A DNA stretch of 50,662 bases from Bacteroidales bacterium (GTDB lineage: Bacteria > Bacteroidota > Bacteroidia > Bacteroidales > VadinHA17), in NCBI GenBank assembly GCA_016715075.1, contig JADKBK010000039.1, positions 1 through 50,662 of the forward strand. The letters run 5' to 3'. Of this stretch, positions 19,704 through 29,109 are shown in pieces. The notes beneath the pieces were generated by a model. It worked only from the letters and a program-made list of their open reading frames with translations, ran no database searches and was not told where the DNA came from. Position 1 is the stretch's first letter, and every line of letters begins with the position of its first letter. A program made the position numbers and the translations under genes.

Positions 19704-20768
19704 ATGAAAAATATATGTCTGGAGATTTCCGATAGGCAATCGACTGATTCACAGTTAGTACTGGCAACAGTAACCCGGACGCGCGGTTCTACTCCTCAAA
19801 AACCGGGAAGCTCAGCGTTATTTGGAAAAAACGGGCTTATGGCCGGTACAGTTGGAGGTGGGATAGTTGAAGGGAAAATTCAGAAAATGGCTGCTGGAGC
19901 AGTTTTTTCGAAAAAATCGGGCCATTATCATTTCGACCTGGCTCATGATATCTCAAATACTGAAGAGGCTATCTGCGGTGGCCAGATAAGTGTTTTGGTA
20001 GATGCTGACCTCAGAGGCTCATTATCCATTTTCGCTCAGATAAAAAAATCACTGGCGGAGCGGATTCCCGGAGTGCTGATCACGATCGTGAAACAAGCGG
20101 CCGGAGATGAAGTGAAAATATCGCGTCACTGGATTTGTGAGTCATTTACCCCGTCATTACCTGCTGAATCTCTGAAAAAGATAATACCGGAGGTAAATAA
20201 ACTTATTTCTGATAAGAATCCAGCCTGCTTTTACGAAATTGAAATTGGTGATTCAGCAGAAGAGACATCCGTTCTTTGTTTCCTCCAGCCTTTTTTCCCT
20301 CCTGATCAGCTTATTATTGCAGGAGCGGGTCATATTGGCAGGGCACTGGCACATCTTGGATCATTGCTTGATTTCGAGGTTACTGTGATCGATAACCGAC
20401 CGGAATTTGCCAATAAGGATAATATCCCCGATGCTGACCATATTATTGTTAAAGATATCGGAGAGGCCATGGATGAAATCGGGAATGGAGAGAACATCTA
20501 TGTAGTAATTGTTACAAGGGGTCATAAGGATGATGCTTCTGCGTTGAGGCCCTGTATTGGAAGGAATCTGGCCTATATAGGTATGATTGGCAGTAAAAAT
20601 AAGATATCTGCCATGCGCATCAGTTTTATTGAAAACGGTTATGCCACTTATGCTCAGTGGGATAAGATCCATGCTCCTGTCGGACTTGCAATCAAATCGC
20701 AAACTGTTGAGGAAATTGCTGTCAGTATAGCCGCTGAACTCGTGTTGGTCAGAAACAGTAAAAGATAA
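19704..20768 (+). CDS. xdhC: XdhC/CoxF family molybdenum hydroxylase maturation factor
   Basis: A 354-residue protein with the XdhC N-terminal domain (ATVTRTRGSTPQKPGSSALF near residue 21; GTVGGGIVEGKI near 51; EAICGGQISVLVD near 94) and a C-terminal Rossmann domain (IIAGAGHIGRALAHLGSLLD near 206; IGMIGSKNKI). XdhC proteins bind molybdenum cofactor and help its sulfuration and insertion into xanthine-dehydrogenase-type enzymes. It heads an operon with the MocA-like gene and both enzyme subunits. Its final codons (aaaaga then taa) merge into the 7-bp repeat array, so the last residues may be repeat-derived. Confidence 0.92.
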   Translation: MKNICLEISDRQSTDSQLVLATVTRTRGSTPQKPGSSALFGKNGLMAGTVGGGIVEGKIQKMAAGAVFSKKSGHYHFDLAHDISNTEEAICGGQISVLVDADLRGSLSIFAQIKKSLAERIPGVLITIVKQAAGDEVKISRHWICESFTPSLPAESLKKIIPEVNKLISDKNPACFYEIEIGDSAEETSVLCFLQPFFPPDQLIIAGAGHIGRALAHLGSLLDFEVTVIDNRPEFANKDNIPDADHIIVKDIGEAMDEIGNGENIYVVIVTRGHKDDASALRPCIGRNLAYIGMIGSKNKISAMRISFIENGYATYAQWDKIHAPVGLAIKSQTVEEIAVSIAAELVLVRNSKR

Positions 20769-20890
20769 AAGATAAAAGATAAAAGACAAAAGACACAAGA
20801 CACAAGACACAAGACACAAGACACAAGACACAAGACACAAGACACAAGACACAAGACACAAGACACAAGACACAAGACACAAGACACAAG
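20762..20890. repeat. 7-bp tandem array, unit GACACAA
   Basis: About 18 units of period 7 start at the xdhC stop codon. The first units read aaaagat, then aaaagac, and from about 20791 the array settles into roughly 14 near-identical units. It separates xdhC from the MocA-like gene. Long ORFs inside it are only periodic translations. Confidence 0.95.
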
Positions 20891-20913
20891 TATTTGGCAA
20901 TATCTCTCTGTTG

Positions 20914-20946
20914 GGACCTGTGAAACCTCTGTGCAACCTGAGGTCC
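20914..20946. repeat. small hairpin enclosing a CTCTGTG motif
   Basis: A 6-bp stem ggacct/aggtcc (20914-20919 with 20941-20946) encloses a loop containing cctctgtgcaacc, the core motif of the long inverted repeats. It may be a minimal or decayed relative. Confidence 0.5.
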
Positions 20947-20990
20947 GGGCAGTAAAAGATATTATAAGTTAAGGTCTGAAGTATAATTTA

Positions 20991-21584
20991 ATGGGTGAGA
21001 TCTGGAGTATAATTCTAGCAGCAGGTGAATCGAAACGTATGGGATTTCCTAAGATGTTTCTGGAATTCAATGGCAGTACTATGATTGAAAATGTTATCGA
21101 ACATGTTGCAGGTTCGGATACAGATGGTATATTAGTAGTACTCGGAGCAGGCAGTGATGATTTGATGAGCCTGGTCGGTAAATATGATGTAAGATATTGT
21201 TATAATGAACATTACAAGGAGGGGATGCTTTCATCTGTTCAGTGTGGATTCAGAAATCTGCCTGCTGAATTAGATGCTGTTATGGTGTTTCAGGGAGATC
21301 AGCCTTTCATCACCCCTTTGGTTATAAATAGTGTAATAAGTGAATACAGATCTTCAGGAAGGGGTATAGTTATTCCTGTTTTTCATGGAAAAAGGGGTCA
21401 TCCTCTGCTCCTTGACAGTAAATACAGGGATCAGATAGAGACACTGGATCCTTCAGAGGGTTTGCGTTCAATTGCACGTATTTATTCAGCGGAGGTTCTG
21501 GAGGTTGAAACAAATGAGCCTGGTATTTTAAGGGATTTTGATACATATGACGAATATATAAAAGGACTTAATCAAACACGATAG
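20991..21584 (+). CDS. MocA-like nucleotidyltransferase
   Basis: A 197-residue NTP transferase. The N-terminal signature ILAAGESKRMGFPKMFLEF (nucleotide-binding loop and Lys) is followed by GMLSSVQCGF near 77 and VFQGDQPFI near 97 with the metal Asp. MocA-type enzymes add CMP to molybdopterin to make the MCD cofactor used by xanthine-oxidase-family enzymes; that fits the downstream subunits. It might alternatively be GMP-specific (MobA), but the operon argues for the cytidylyl role. The gene ends 2 bases before the [2Fe-2S] subunit. Confidence 0.87.
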   Translation: MGEIWSIILAAGESKRMGFPKMFLEFNGSTMIENVIEHVAGSDTDGILVVLGAGSDDLMSLVGKYDVRYCYNEHYKEGMLSSVQCGFRNLPAELDAVMVFQGDQPFITPLVINSVISEYRSSGRGIVIPVFHGKRGHPLLLDSKYRDQIETLDPSEGLRSIARIYSAEVLEVETNEPGILRDFDTYDEYIKGLNQTR

Positions 21585-21586
21585 CT

Positions 21587-22063
21587 ATGGAAGAAACGAT
21601 TAGTTTTCAGTTAAACGGGAAAAAAACGGATGTAAAGATTGATCCCACCGAAACACTCCTGTGGGTGTTGCGGAATCATTTCGGTCTCACAGGAACCAAG
21701 TATGGCTGTGGGATGGGATTCTGCGGCTCCTGTACTGTTCTTATTGACAATGAGGCTGTCAGATCATGTACTATTACTGTCGCGGATGTAAAGGGCAAAA
21801 GTGTAGTAACAATAGAAGGTCTGGCAACAGGTGACCAATTGCATCCCATTCAGAAGGCATTTATAGAGCATGATGCCATGCAATGCGGTTATTGTACCCC
21901 CGGTATGATAATGAATGCAACAGGCTTGTTATTAAAAAATTCATCTCCTACAGATGAACAGATTAAGACCGGAATGGAAGATAATCTGTGCCGCTGTGGC
22001 GCTCATGTTCGTATTGTTGCTGCTGTTCAGACGGCAGCTGAAGAAATGAAAGGAGGAAAGTAA
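21587..22063 (+). CDS. [2Fe-2S] subunit of a molybdenum hydroxylase
   Basis: A 158-residue electron-transfer subunit of the xanthine-oxidase/IorA type. The plant-ferredoxin cluster ligands are Cys41, 46, 49 and 61 (GCGMGFCGSCTVL), and the second cluster uses Cys100, 103, 135 and 137 (QCGYCTPGMIM; NLCRCGAH). It passes electrons from the Mo site in the next gene's product. It has no signal peptide of its own; if the enzyme is periplasmic it may travel with the Tat-bearing partner. Two bases separate it from each neighbour. Confidence 0.95.
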   Translation: MEETISFQLNGKKTDVKIDPTETLLWVLRNHFGLTGTKYGCGMGFCGSCTVLIDNEAVRSCTITVADVKGKSVVTIEGLATGDQLHPIQKAFIEHDAMQCGYCTPGMIMNATGLLLKNSSPTDEQIKTGMEDNLCRCGAHVRIVAAVQTAAEEMKGGK

Positions 22064-22065
22064 CA

Positions 22066-24219
22066 ATGAAAAACGAAAAAGCTTTAGATCAGGCTTCAAT
22101 GCCCCGGAGTAGTCGACGCAGAATGCCCAGGCGTGACTTTTTCAAGATCCTCGGAAGTGGTGTGATTGTTTTCTTCCTGCCCAGATGCACCGGCGATGGA
22201 AGTCCTGTTGCTGTTCCCCTGGAAAGGGATCTGACAAAGGATTACAACGCTTTTCTGCTGGTTGGTGAGGATGGAACAGTTAGCTGTTACTCGGGAAAGA
22301 TAGAAATGGGACAAGGAATTATAACCTCTCTGGTACAGATGATGGCAGATGAACTCAATGTTCCGATGGAAAAGATAAAACTTGTCCTTGGCGATACTGA
22401 TCTTTGTCCATGGGACGGAGGCACCTGGGGATCAATGACTACCAGGCATTTTGGTCCATCAATGCGGGCCGCACTGGCTGAAGCCAGAGGCGTACTCCTG
22501 CAGCTGGCATCCGAAAAGCTTAAAGTGCCTGCAAACCAGCTTACAGTGACCGATGGTGTTATATCAGATCCTGCAAATCCCGACAAATCAGTTACTTATG
22601 CCGAACTTACAAAAGGTAAAAAAATAGAGAGATATCTTGACACCAAACCTTCAGTTGAAGATTACACCAAATTCTCTTTTGTTGGAAAATCATACCACCG
22701 GCTTGATGCTAAACAGAAAGTGACCGGGGAGGCAAAATACAGCGGTGATATGAAGTTACCGGGTATGGTTTTTGCCAGGATAGTCAGGCCACCTTCACAC
22801 GGTGCAAAACTGACAACTGTTGATATCTCTGACGCCGAGAAAGTTGCAGGCGTCCAGATAGTCCGTGACGGCGATCTTGTAGCTGCGCTTCATGAAAACC
22901 GCGACAGGGCTGAAGAGGCTGTTTCCAGGATCAAAGCAGAATATTCCTATAATGAACTGCCTGTAAATGATAAAACTGTCTTCGAATATATGCTGAAGGC
23001 TGATTCATATGAGAATGTTGAAACTTCAACCGGTGATATTGAAGCCGGAAAACAGTTGTGCGACAAAACATTTGACACCGAGATCCATGATCCATACCTC
23101 GCACATGCTCCTATAGAACCACATACTGCCCTGGCTCAGTTTGAAGGGGGAAAGATGACTGTATGGGCATCGACACAAACTCCCTATCCTCTCCAGGATG
23201 AGATTGCGGCGGTACTCGCTTTACCCCTTGAGAAGGTAAGGGTTATAGTCCCGTTTGTAGGAGGAGGTTTTGGTGGAAAGAGCGCCAATAATCAGGCTGT
23301 TGAAGCCGCCAGGCTTGCAAAGTTATCCGGAAAGCCGGTTATGGTTGCCTTTACAAGAGATGAAGAGTTCTTCTATGATAATTTTCATCCGGCAGGAGTG
23401 ATCAGGATTAAATCTGGTATTGATAAATCAGGTCTTATAAAACTGTGGGATTACCACGCCTATTATTGTGGTACAAGGGGAACAGAGATTCTTTATGATG
23501 TTCCCAATCTTAAGTTAACCGATCATGGCGATAAGGAAAATTCGCCTTCGGTTCACCCCTTTGCAACAGGACCATGGCGTGCTCCAAACAATAATACAAA
23601 TACTTTTGCCAGAGAGACTCAGATAGATATTATGGCTGCCGCAGCAGGGATAGATCCTCTTGAATTTCGTCTTAAGAATCTTAAGGATGAGAAGATGATC
23701 GAGGTTCTGAAAAAAGTTGCCGACATGTTCGGTTACAAACCCGGAAAAGGCAAGGGTGGAAGAGGAGTGGGGCTGGCAATAGGCACTGACGTCGGGGCGC
23801 TTGTGGCTCAGATGGCTGAGGTTGAAGTCGATAGAAAGACCGGTAAGGTAAAGGTTCTGCGTATTGTTTGTGCTCAGGATATGGGGCTATGCGTTAATCC
23901 TCTCGGAGCAACTATGCAGATGGAAGGATGCATGACTATGGGACTTGGATATACTCTGACCGAAGAGCTGGCATATGAGGGCGGCAACATAATTACACGG
24001 GGTTATGATTCTTATGAAATACCCCGGTTTTCGTGGTTGCCGAAAATCGAAACATTTATTTTCGAAAGGATGAACGAGCCGCCTCAGGGTGGCGGCGAAC
24101 CGGCAATAATAACTGTAGGGGCTGTTGTGGGAAATGCCATATTTAATGCCACCGGAGCACGCATGTACAGAATGCCATTCACCCCTGCAAGGGTACTGGA
24201 TGCAATTAAAAAAGTATAA
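22066..24219 (+). CDS. Tat-exported molybdopterin-dependent hydroxylase, large subunit (IorB-like)
   Basis: A 717-residue xanthine-oxidase-family Mo subunit. It starts with a twin-arginine signal (RRMPRRDFFKILGSG at about 17-31), so it is exported folded. Molybdopterin-binding motifs: GKIEMGQGIITSLVQMMADE near 82; VGGGFGGKSANNQAVEAARL near 398; PWRAPNNNTNTFARE; and the late GGGEPAIITVGAVVGNAIFN containing the catalytic Glu. It resembles isoquinoline 1-oxidoreductase beta subunits and other periplasmic aldehyde or heterocycle oxidisers. No FAD subunit or cytochrome is encoded here, so the electron acceptor is unknown. Natural substrate not predictable. Confidence 0.92.
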   Translation: MKNEKALDQASMPRSSRRRMPRRDFFKILGSGVIVFFLPRCTGDGSPVAVPLERDLTKDYNAFLLVGEDGTVSCYSGKIEMGQGIITSLVQMMADELNVPMEKIKLVLGDTDLCPWDGGTWGSMTTRHFGPSMRAALAEARGVLLQLASEKLKVPANQLTVTDGVISDPANPDKSVTYAELTKGKKIERYLDTKPSVEDYTKFSFVGKSYHRLDAKQKVTGEAKYSGDMKLPGMVFARIVRPPSHGAKLTTVDISDAEKVAGVQIVRDGDLVAALHENRDRAEEAVSRIKAEYSYNELPVNDKTVFEYMLKADSYENVETSTGDIEAGKQLCDKTFDTEIHDPYLAHAPIEPHTALAQFEGGKMTVWASTQTPYPLQDEIAAVLALPLEKVRVIVPFVGGGFGGKSANNQAVEAARLAKLSGKPVMVAFTRDEEFFYDNFHPAGVIRIKSGIDKSGLIKLWDYHAYYCGTRGTEILYDVPNLKLTDHGDKENSPSVHPFATGPWRAPNNNTNTFARETQIDIMAAAAGIDPLEFRLKNLKDEKMIEVLKKVADMFGYKPGKGKGGRGVGLAIGTDVGALVAQMAEVEVDRKTGKVKVLRIVCAQDMGLCVNPLGATMQMEGCMTMGLGYTLTEELAYEGGNIITRGYDSYEIPRFSWLPKIETFIFERMNEPPQGGGEPAIITVGAVVGNAIFNATGARMYRMPFTPARVLDAIKKV

Positions 24220-24229
24220 TGTTAAATAA

Positions 24230-24322
24230 CTCTGTGTAACTCTGTGCCTTCTCTGTGTAACTCGTGTAATATTTTAAGAACTTACACAAAGTACACAGAG
24301 GATACACAGAGGACACAGAGGT
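24230..24322. repeat. intergenic inverted repeat, CTYTGTG family copy 3
   Basis: The left arm has ctctgtgtaactctgtgcct, then ctctgtgtaactcgtgtaat. The right arm begins cttacacaaagtacacagag and continues with two further cacagagg steps. It lies between convergent genes (Mo subunit and isomerase), 11 bases from the first stop. Confidence 0.9.
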
Positions 24323-24326
24323 AATA

Positions 24327-25195
24327 TTAAAAGAGATATTTTCTGAGGAGTTCAATTCCTTTTTTGATCTCATCCCTTCCGGATGATTCAATACCGTACC
24401 ATCCACGGTATCCTGAATCTTTTGCCAGTTTTATCATTTTTGCAGTCAGTTCCTCTGTCGGCTGATTTCTGTACGACATACCCCCTGCAAACGGCAGCAT
24501 TTTCTGAAGATATTCATAATTATTGAAAGTTGTCGAAGGCTTTCTCCAGTCAGGATAACTTCCGAAATAAGATTATCAACTTCTTTCATAAGTGATACCA
24601 TCCAGTCAGCATCGTTGGATACACCGCCATGGTTTTCAATAAGTACGCTTATCTTGGCCGGTACTGCATACTCCATCATCATCTGGTAAGTCTCTGCTGC
24701 CCATTTAAGAGCTTCTTCGCGCGAAACATTCTCAGGTCCCCGGCAATTGGTCCTGATGGCGTGGCATCCCAGATAATGTGCCGCATCGATCCATTTGCGG
24801 TGATTGATCTCAAACTGACGCCGTTCCTCCTTTGTCGGAGCACATCCGTCTCCTTCATCATCCACCATGATCAATACCATTGTGACACCGTTATCCGCAG
24901 CATTCTTTTTCAATTGCTTAAGGTAGCCTTCCGTGGTAACTTCAAACAGGGTATTAACAAATTCAATACCATTGAGCCCGAAATCCTTCCTTGCGATTTT
25001 GGCAAAGTCAAGGGTTTTCCATTTGCCTGACTTAACTTCATCAACGAGTGCCCATTGGGCCAGTGAAATATCATCTTTTATCAGTCGTGGCATTGGCTCA
25101 GTAAGCGATGACCCCAGAACCGCAGGTGCCACTATCCCGGCGGCACCTGCAGCAATTGATTTTTCGAGAAAACTTCTTCTTGTTATATTATTCAT
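24327..25195 (-). CDS. Tat-exported sugar phosphate isomerase/epimerase-like protein, frameshifted
   Basis: About 289 residues after repair. Begins with a Tat signal (NITRRSFLEKSIAAGAAGIV). The TIM-barrel AP-endonuclease-2 fold is suggested by GLNGIEFVNTLFE near 73, LIMVDDEGDG, CHAIRTNCRG and VLIENHGGVSNDADWM. The open frame derails after KEVDN and stops at 24446. The family ending resumes in another frame: YPDWRKPSTTFNNYEYLQKM, then SYRNQPTEELTAKM, GWYGIESSGRDEIKKGIELL. Adding one base at about 24570-24571 (GG read as G) joins them. It follows the Gfo/Idh/MocA gene by 57 bases and is probably in its operon. Confidence 0.88.
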
Positions 25196-25252
25196 CAGGC
25201 TGATTACTTTATTTAATTAAATTCTGGTTTTACCGGTTTTGTCATTATTAAA

Positions 25253-26758
25253 CTATAACTCCCAGCCTTTGCGGTATTCTCTTACAAGGTACTTGTTAGC
25301 TTCAGGGACGTTCGTGATTTTCATCTCAGCGCTGTTGTAATTTACTTTTTTGCCTGCGCGCAAAGCCACTCCTCCCAGGAGTATTGTCTCGGTAACAGGT
25401 CCTGCATAAATGAAGCTTCCGTGTGATTGTGTGTTATTTTTAAAAGAAGTTATCCACTCATCGTTCCTGTCTGCACGTGCCGATTTTTTTTGCTCTTCAG
25501 CCACAATTTTCTTATTTCCGGTATAAAGAACCGGTTTTTCACCTCTGAAATCACCTATTATTCTTCCTTTGTCACCTACGAACATAAGTCCTTCAGGAGC
25601 CAGAACCTGGTCTTGCGAACTAAGCTCATCGGGATTCATAGGTTTCATGCCCCCGTCATACCAGAATAGGTCAAATGGGCCAAGCTCTTTCTGAGCTGCA
25701 AATTTAAACCTTACGATGCATGAAAGGGGAAAAGCAACGTCATTTTTGATACCGGTGGAGACATTATTTATTGTAGCGCATGTTTTTGTTGCGTAAGCCT
25801 CAGCGCTTATTGCCGGGGCATTAATCCCAAGGGTAAGGAAGAGAGGGAAGAGGCTGTAATGGCCCATATCTGCTATACTGCCGGCACCAAAATCATACCA
25901 TCCGCGAAATACTGCATGGGTATAATTGGGATGGTATGGACGTTCAGGGACTGGACCAAGCCATAAATCCCAGTTGAAATCTTTCGGAACCGCCGGAGTC
26001 TCTGTGGGGTTCGCCTGCCATTGCTGCCATACCGGTCTGTTCGACCAGTTATGAATCTCTCTGAGGGTGCCTATCTGACCCTCTGCGATCCATTTTTTAA
26101 TTATATCATATTCTGGTCTTTCGCTCCATGCAAGCAGGTGAGTGCTCAGGCCCGGCTTGCCAGCTGTTTCAATCGTAAGCTTCGCCTCATGCATCCTGTT
26201 GGCAATAGGCTTATGAGTGACAACATGCTTGCCTTTCTTCATTGATGCCAGGGCTACCGTGGCATGAAGATGATCGGGTGTCATGATCTTAATCGCATTT
26301 ATATCCGTTTCCTTTTCAAGCAGTTCACGGAAATCTTCATATGACTTGCAACCCTTATACGTTCCTGAAGGTTTTGATTTGCCATAATATTTCTGCACAA
26401 ATTCCTGTCCGATATCTCTTCCTCCCGGGATTCCTTTTATTCCCTCTCCCCATGTTTTATCCCCGAGAGCATCCCGGATATCGTCACGTATACCGTTAAG
26501 CGACCAGTCAACATAATCGGTTGTGAATTTATTCGGATCACATACGGCCACGATCTGGAGTGCAGGATTCTGAATAAGTGCAGTCATTTCCCTTAAGCCC
26601 TGAGTGCCACAGCCAATATAGCCCAAAGTGAGCTTGTCACTCGGAGCGATAAAGCCCGGTCCTCCAAGTACCTGTCTTGGAACTACTGTAAATGCCACGG
26701 AAGCAGCTGCTGCTGATCCGAGAAATTCACGACGGTTAATTTTTTTTGAGGTTGTCAT
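25253..26758 (-). CDS. Tat-exported Gfo/Idh/MocA family oxidoreductase
   Basis: A 501-residue NAD(P)-dependent sugar oxidoreductase. The ATG at 26758 gives the Tat signal MTTSKKINRREFLGSAAAAS; the longer frame to 26839 has no support. The Rossmann motif LGYIGCGTQGLREM lies near residue 47, followed by IKIMTPDHLHATVALASMKK and GKHVVTHKPIANRMHEA, where the catalytic-type Lys-Pro appears. In this superfamily such exported enzymes act on glycosides and related sugars. The neighbouring isomerase-like gene suggests a shared pathway with a keto-sugar intermediate. Confidence 0.92.
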   Translation of the reverse strand: MTTSKKINRREFLGSAAAASVAFTVVPRQVLGGPGFIAPSDKLTLGYIGCGTQGLREMTALIQNPALQIVAVCDPNKFTTDYVDWSLNGIRDDIRDALGDKTWGEGIKGIPGGRDIGQEFVQKYYGKSKPSGTYKGCKSYEDFRELLEKETDINAIKIMTPDHLHATVALASMKKGKHVVTHKPIANRMHEAKLTIETAGKPGLSTHLLAWSERPEYDIIKKWIAEGQIGTLREIHNWSNRPVWQQWQANPTETPAVPKDFNWDLWLGPVPERPYHPNYTHAVFRGWYDFGAGSIADMGHYSLFPLFLTLGINAPAISAEAYATKTCATINNVSTGIKNDVAFPLSCIVRFKFAAQKELGPFDLFWYDGGMKPMNPDELSSQDQVLAPEGLMFVGDKGRIIGDFRGEKPVLYTGNKKIVAEEQKKSARADRNDEWITSFKNNTQSHGSFIYAGPVTETILLGGVALRAGKKVNYNSAEMKITNVPEANKYLVREYRKGWEL

Positions 26759-26836
26759 TTTGAAGAGTTGGTTTATGTTAAAATTTCTTAGCCTGTATTT
26801 TGGTCCCGATTCAGGTTTTGCTGAAGCCGGTTCTTT

Positions 26837-26844
26837 CAAATGTA
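26837..26844 (-). promoter_or_regulatory. possible -7 element for the Gfo/Idh/MocA gene
   Basis: On the minus strand TACATTTG fits TAnnTTTG, about 80 bases before the ATG. The -33 partner is unclear. Confidence 0.35.
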
Positions 26845-27146
26845 CAAAAACTGAGAAATTATAAAGTTATTTAAGTGTAAATTTTAACCTTGTTGTTTTC
26901 AGAATCTGCTCCGGTACCCGGAGCCATTTGTAAAGCCCGCAGTGAACCTTTGTGCTTAATTTTGACGGTTTTAAAGACATGGCGTCTCATTGGTTTTACC
27001 AGGCCACCCAATGGACGAAATAATCATCAAATGTTAAATTTTCATAAAGAGTTTCAAAATGAACTATTCCAACTCCCGTTGATTAGAGCAGCAGCTTAAT
27101 TATTTTATATTTGTAGAGATTATGCTAATACGTAAACCCGGCAAAA
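26845..27146. other. intergenic gap before the DUF362 gene
   Basis: No convincing gene. It contains a 7-bp perfect hairpin (gctccgg-tac-ccggagc, 26908-26924) without a T-run, and a 69-codon open frame (26890-27099) with no family resemblance. The DUF362 promoter lies at its right end. Confidence 0.6.
27079..27113 (+). promoter_or_regulatory. possible promoter for the DUF362 gene
   Basis: TATATTTG at 27106-27113 fits the -7 consensus. A TTG at 27079-27081 is 24 bases upstream, slightly far. Confidence 0.4.
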
Positions 27147-28889
27147 ATGAAAAAGTCTGAGAAGGATAGGTTTAAGGCAGGAATAAACTATATTGTTGAA
27201 TGGATGAAGGAACACAGGTTTCCATCACGTCTGCTATTAATTATAATGGGAATATTATCCACAATATGGTTTCTTGTGAGGGTTATTCCAAAGCCATCAA
27301 GAGCCACTTATCCATGCATGCAGGTTGCAGCTCCTTTGATGTCAGGATTAATAGTTTATCTGATTTCCCTGGGGGGGATAACGCTGGCATTCAGGAAAGC
27401 AAAGCAGAGCATTGTCAGGGGAAGATATTTAGCCACCGGTTTATTTATAACAGCCGCTCTCACCGGATTGTTTTTTACCCTTACTCAGGGCAGTCAGAAC
27501 ACCCTTGGCAGTGATATCCCAGAAAGAGGACCGGAAGACTTACCCAATCAGCCATTTGGAAGCGGGATGGGTATCAATCCGGGCAGAGTGGTCTGGGTAT
27601 GGAATCCAAAAGCAACAAATGAAAACTGTCTGAACACTTTTGAAAGCAAGGATTATTACTTCAAGCCGGAGAATACAAACAAGGATGTAGTGCGGACAAT
27701 GATAAGGAGCGGGCTGACAGGCCTTAGCGGGAAAAAAAGTATTCCTGAAGCATGGGATCTCCTTTTCCGTTACCATAATCAGGATAAGCATCAAAATAAC
27801 AAGGGATATGCCAGGGGAGAAAAGATCTTTATTAAAATAAATCAGGGAACATCCAGGTGGTTGCTGACCGATGAAGATAAGAAAAACGGATATTTCTATC
27901 CTGAGACCTTTAAGCCTACTGCGCTCAGGGGAAGCACTAATTACGGAGCTACCGAGACGAACCCGTATGTTGTTCTGGAATTATTAAAGGAACTGGTAAA
28001 TGAAATGGGAATCAATCCTGGCGATATAGTGGTGGGTGATCCAATGACTGATATCTATGGCCATAATTTCCAGGTCTGGCATGCAGAGTTTCCAGATGTT
28101 ATCTACCTGGATAAATTTACAACAAAGTACGGCAGGACAATGACTGCAGCGGGTTCAGAAGAACGTATATTCTATGGGAACAAGATTCAGAAGGACAAAA
28201 TCTATGATGTAATTGAGAATGCGGATTATCTTATTAATGTTGCCAATCTGAAACCTCATTATGCAGCCGGGATCTCCCTGACAGCTAAAAACCATTTCGG
28301 ATCCCAGGCACGAAGTACTGCACAGCATCTTCACAATTCACTGATTACCCCCAGGGGAGCACTCGGCTCAAATGGAGGATACCACAAATATCGTGTTCAG
28401 GTTGATCTTATGGGCAGCAAATACCTTGGAAGAAATACTCTGCTCTATCTTGTGGACGGGTTATTCGGAGGAGGAGGAATAGAGACAAAGGTTCCGGTTA
28501 AATATTTTATGGCACCCTTCAATAATGACTGGAGCAGTTCGATTTTTGTATCACAGGACCAGGTCGCGCTGGAATCGGTTTGCTATGATTTTCTGAGGAC
28601 TGAATGGAATGGAATAAACCAGCACAATCCTGCCAACGGACAACCTGATTATGCCCCCGGCATAAGGGGCGTGGATGACTACCTTCATCAGGCTGCAGAT
28701 TCTGCTAACTGGCCTGAAGGTATTGTTTATGACCCTGATAACAGCGGTAAGCCTTTACCAAGTCTTGGCGTCCATGAACACTGGAATAATGAGCAGTCGA
28801 AACAATATTCAAGGAATCTTGGAATGAATAAGGAATTGAGCTGGTTTCAATACCGGATACTCTGGTACAGAAGAGACAATAGCAATTAA
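27147..28889 (+). CDS. DUF362 domain-containing membrane protein
   Basis: A 580-residue protein with three N-terminal hydrophobic helices (about residues 28-45, 57-78 and 93-113), then a soluble region of about 450 residues. DUF362-type segments: EKIFIKINQG near 229, NPYVVLELLKELV, INPGDIVVGDPM, and NVANLKPHYAAGISLTAKNH near 367. DUF362 proteins have been linked to iron-sulfur or cofactor handling, but the function is open, and no ferredoxin-type Cys cluster is seen here. It precedes the two dehydratase-like genes. Intact. Confidence 0.85.
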   Translation: MKKSEKDRFKAGINYIVEWMKEHRFPSRLLLIIMGILSTIWFLVRVIPKPSRATYPCMQVAAPLMSGLIVYLISLGGITLAFRKAKQSIVRGRYLATGLFITAALTGLFFTLTQGSQNTLGSDIPERGPEDLPNQPFGSGMGINPGRVVWVWNPKATNENCLNTFESKDYYFKPENTNKDVVRTMIRSGLTGLSGKKSIPEAWDLLFRYHNQDKHQNNKGYARGEKIFIKINQGTSRWLLTDEDKKNGYFYPETFKPTALRGSTNYGATETNPYVVLELLKELVNEMGINPGDIVVGDPMTDIYGHNFQVWHAEFPDVIYLDKFTTKYGRTMTAAGSEERIFYGNKIQKDKIYDVIENADYLINVANLKPHYAAGISLTAKNHFGSQARSTAQHLHNSLITPRGALGSNGGYHKYRVQVDLMGSKYLGRNTLLYLVDGLFGGGGIETKVPVKYFMAPFNNDWSSSIFVSQDQVALESVCYDFLRTEWNGINQHNPANGQPDYAPGIRGVDDYLHQAADSANWPEGIVYDPDNSGKPLPSLGVHEHWNNEQSKQYSRNLGMNKELSWFQYRILWYRRDNSN

Positions 28890-28904
28890 ATCTTTTTGTA
28901 TTTC

Positions 28905-28995
28905 AGTTGAAAGCCTTTATGTTCTTTGTGCATTAATATTTTTATCAGGAAGGTCCTTAAGTTCATCAGGAAGGGAATGCAAAGGGAAGCATTAA
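28905..28995. repeat. decayed relative of the CTYTGTG inverted repeats
   Basis: The left part has aagcctttatgttctttgtg and the right part aatgcaaagggaagcattaa, around an AT-rich middle. It has the same layout as the long copies but many mismatches. Confidence 0.4.
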
Positions 28996-29109
28996 GTGTT
29001 TTGCATGTTTTGCCTCACCAGACATTCAGATAGGTTTTACGAAAACTTATAAATATATTTGTTAAATACATCTCATCAGATAAAGCAATTCCTAAAATTA
29101 CCTTCAAAA

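Noticed and set aside
20361..20936. Minus-strand open frames with periodic Cys-Leu-Val repeats
   Set aside because: They are translations of the 7-bp array and the antisense of xdhC; period 7 produces a 21-base protein repeat in every frame without a stop.
26890..27099. 69-codon open frame before the DUF362 gene
   Set aside because: Reads through a hairpin, has no family resemblance and ends just before the promoter region.
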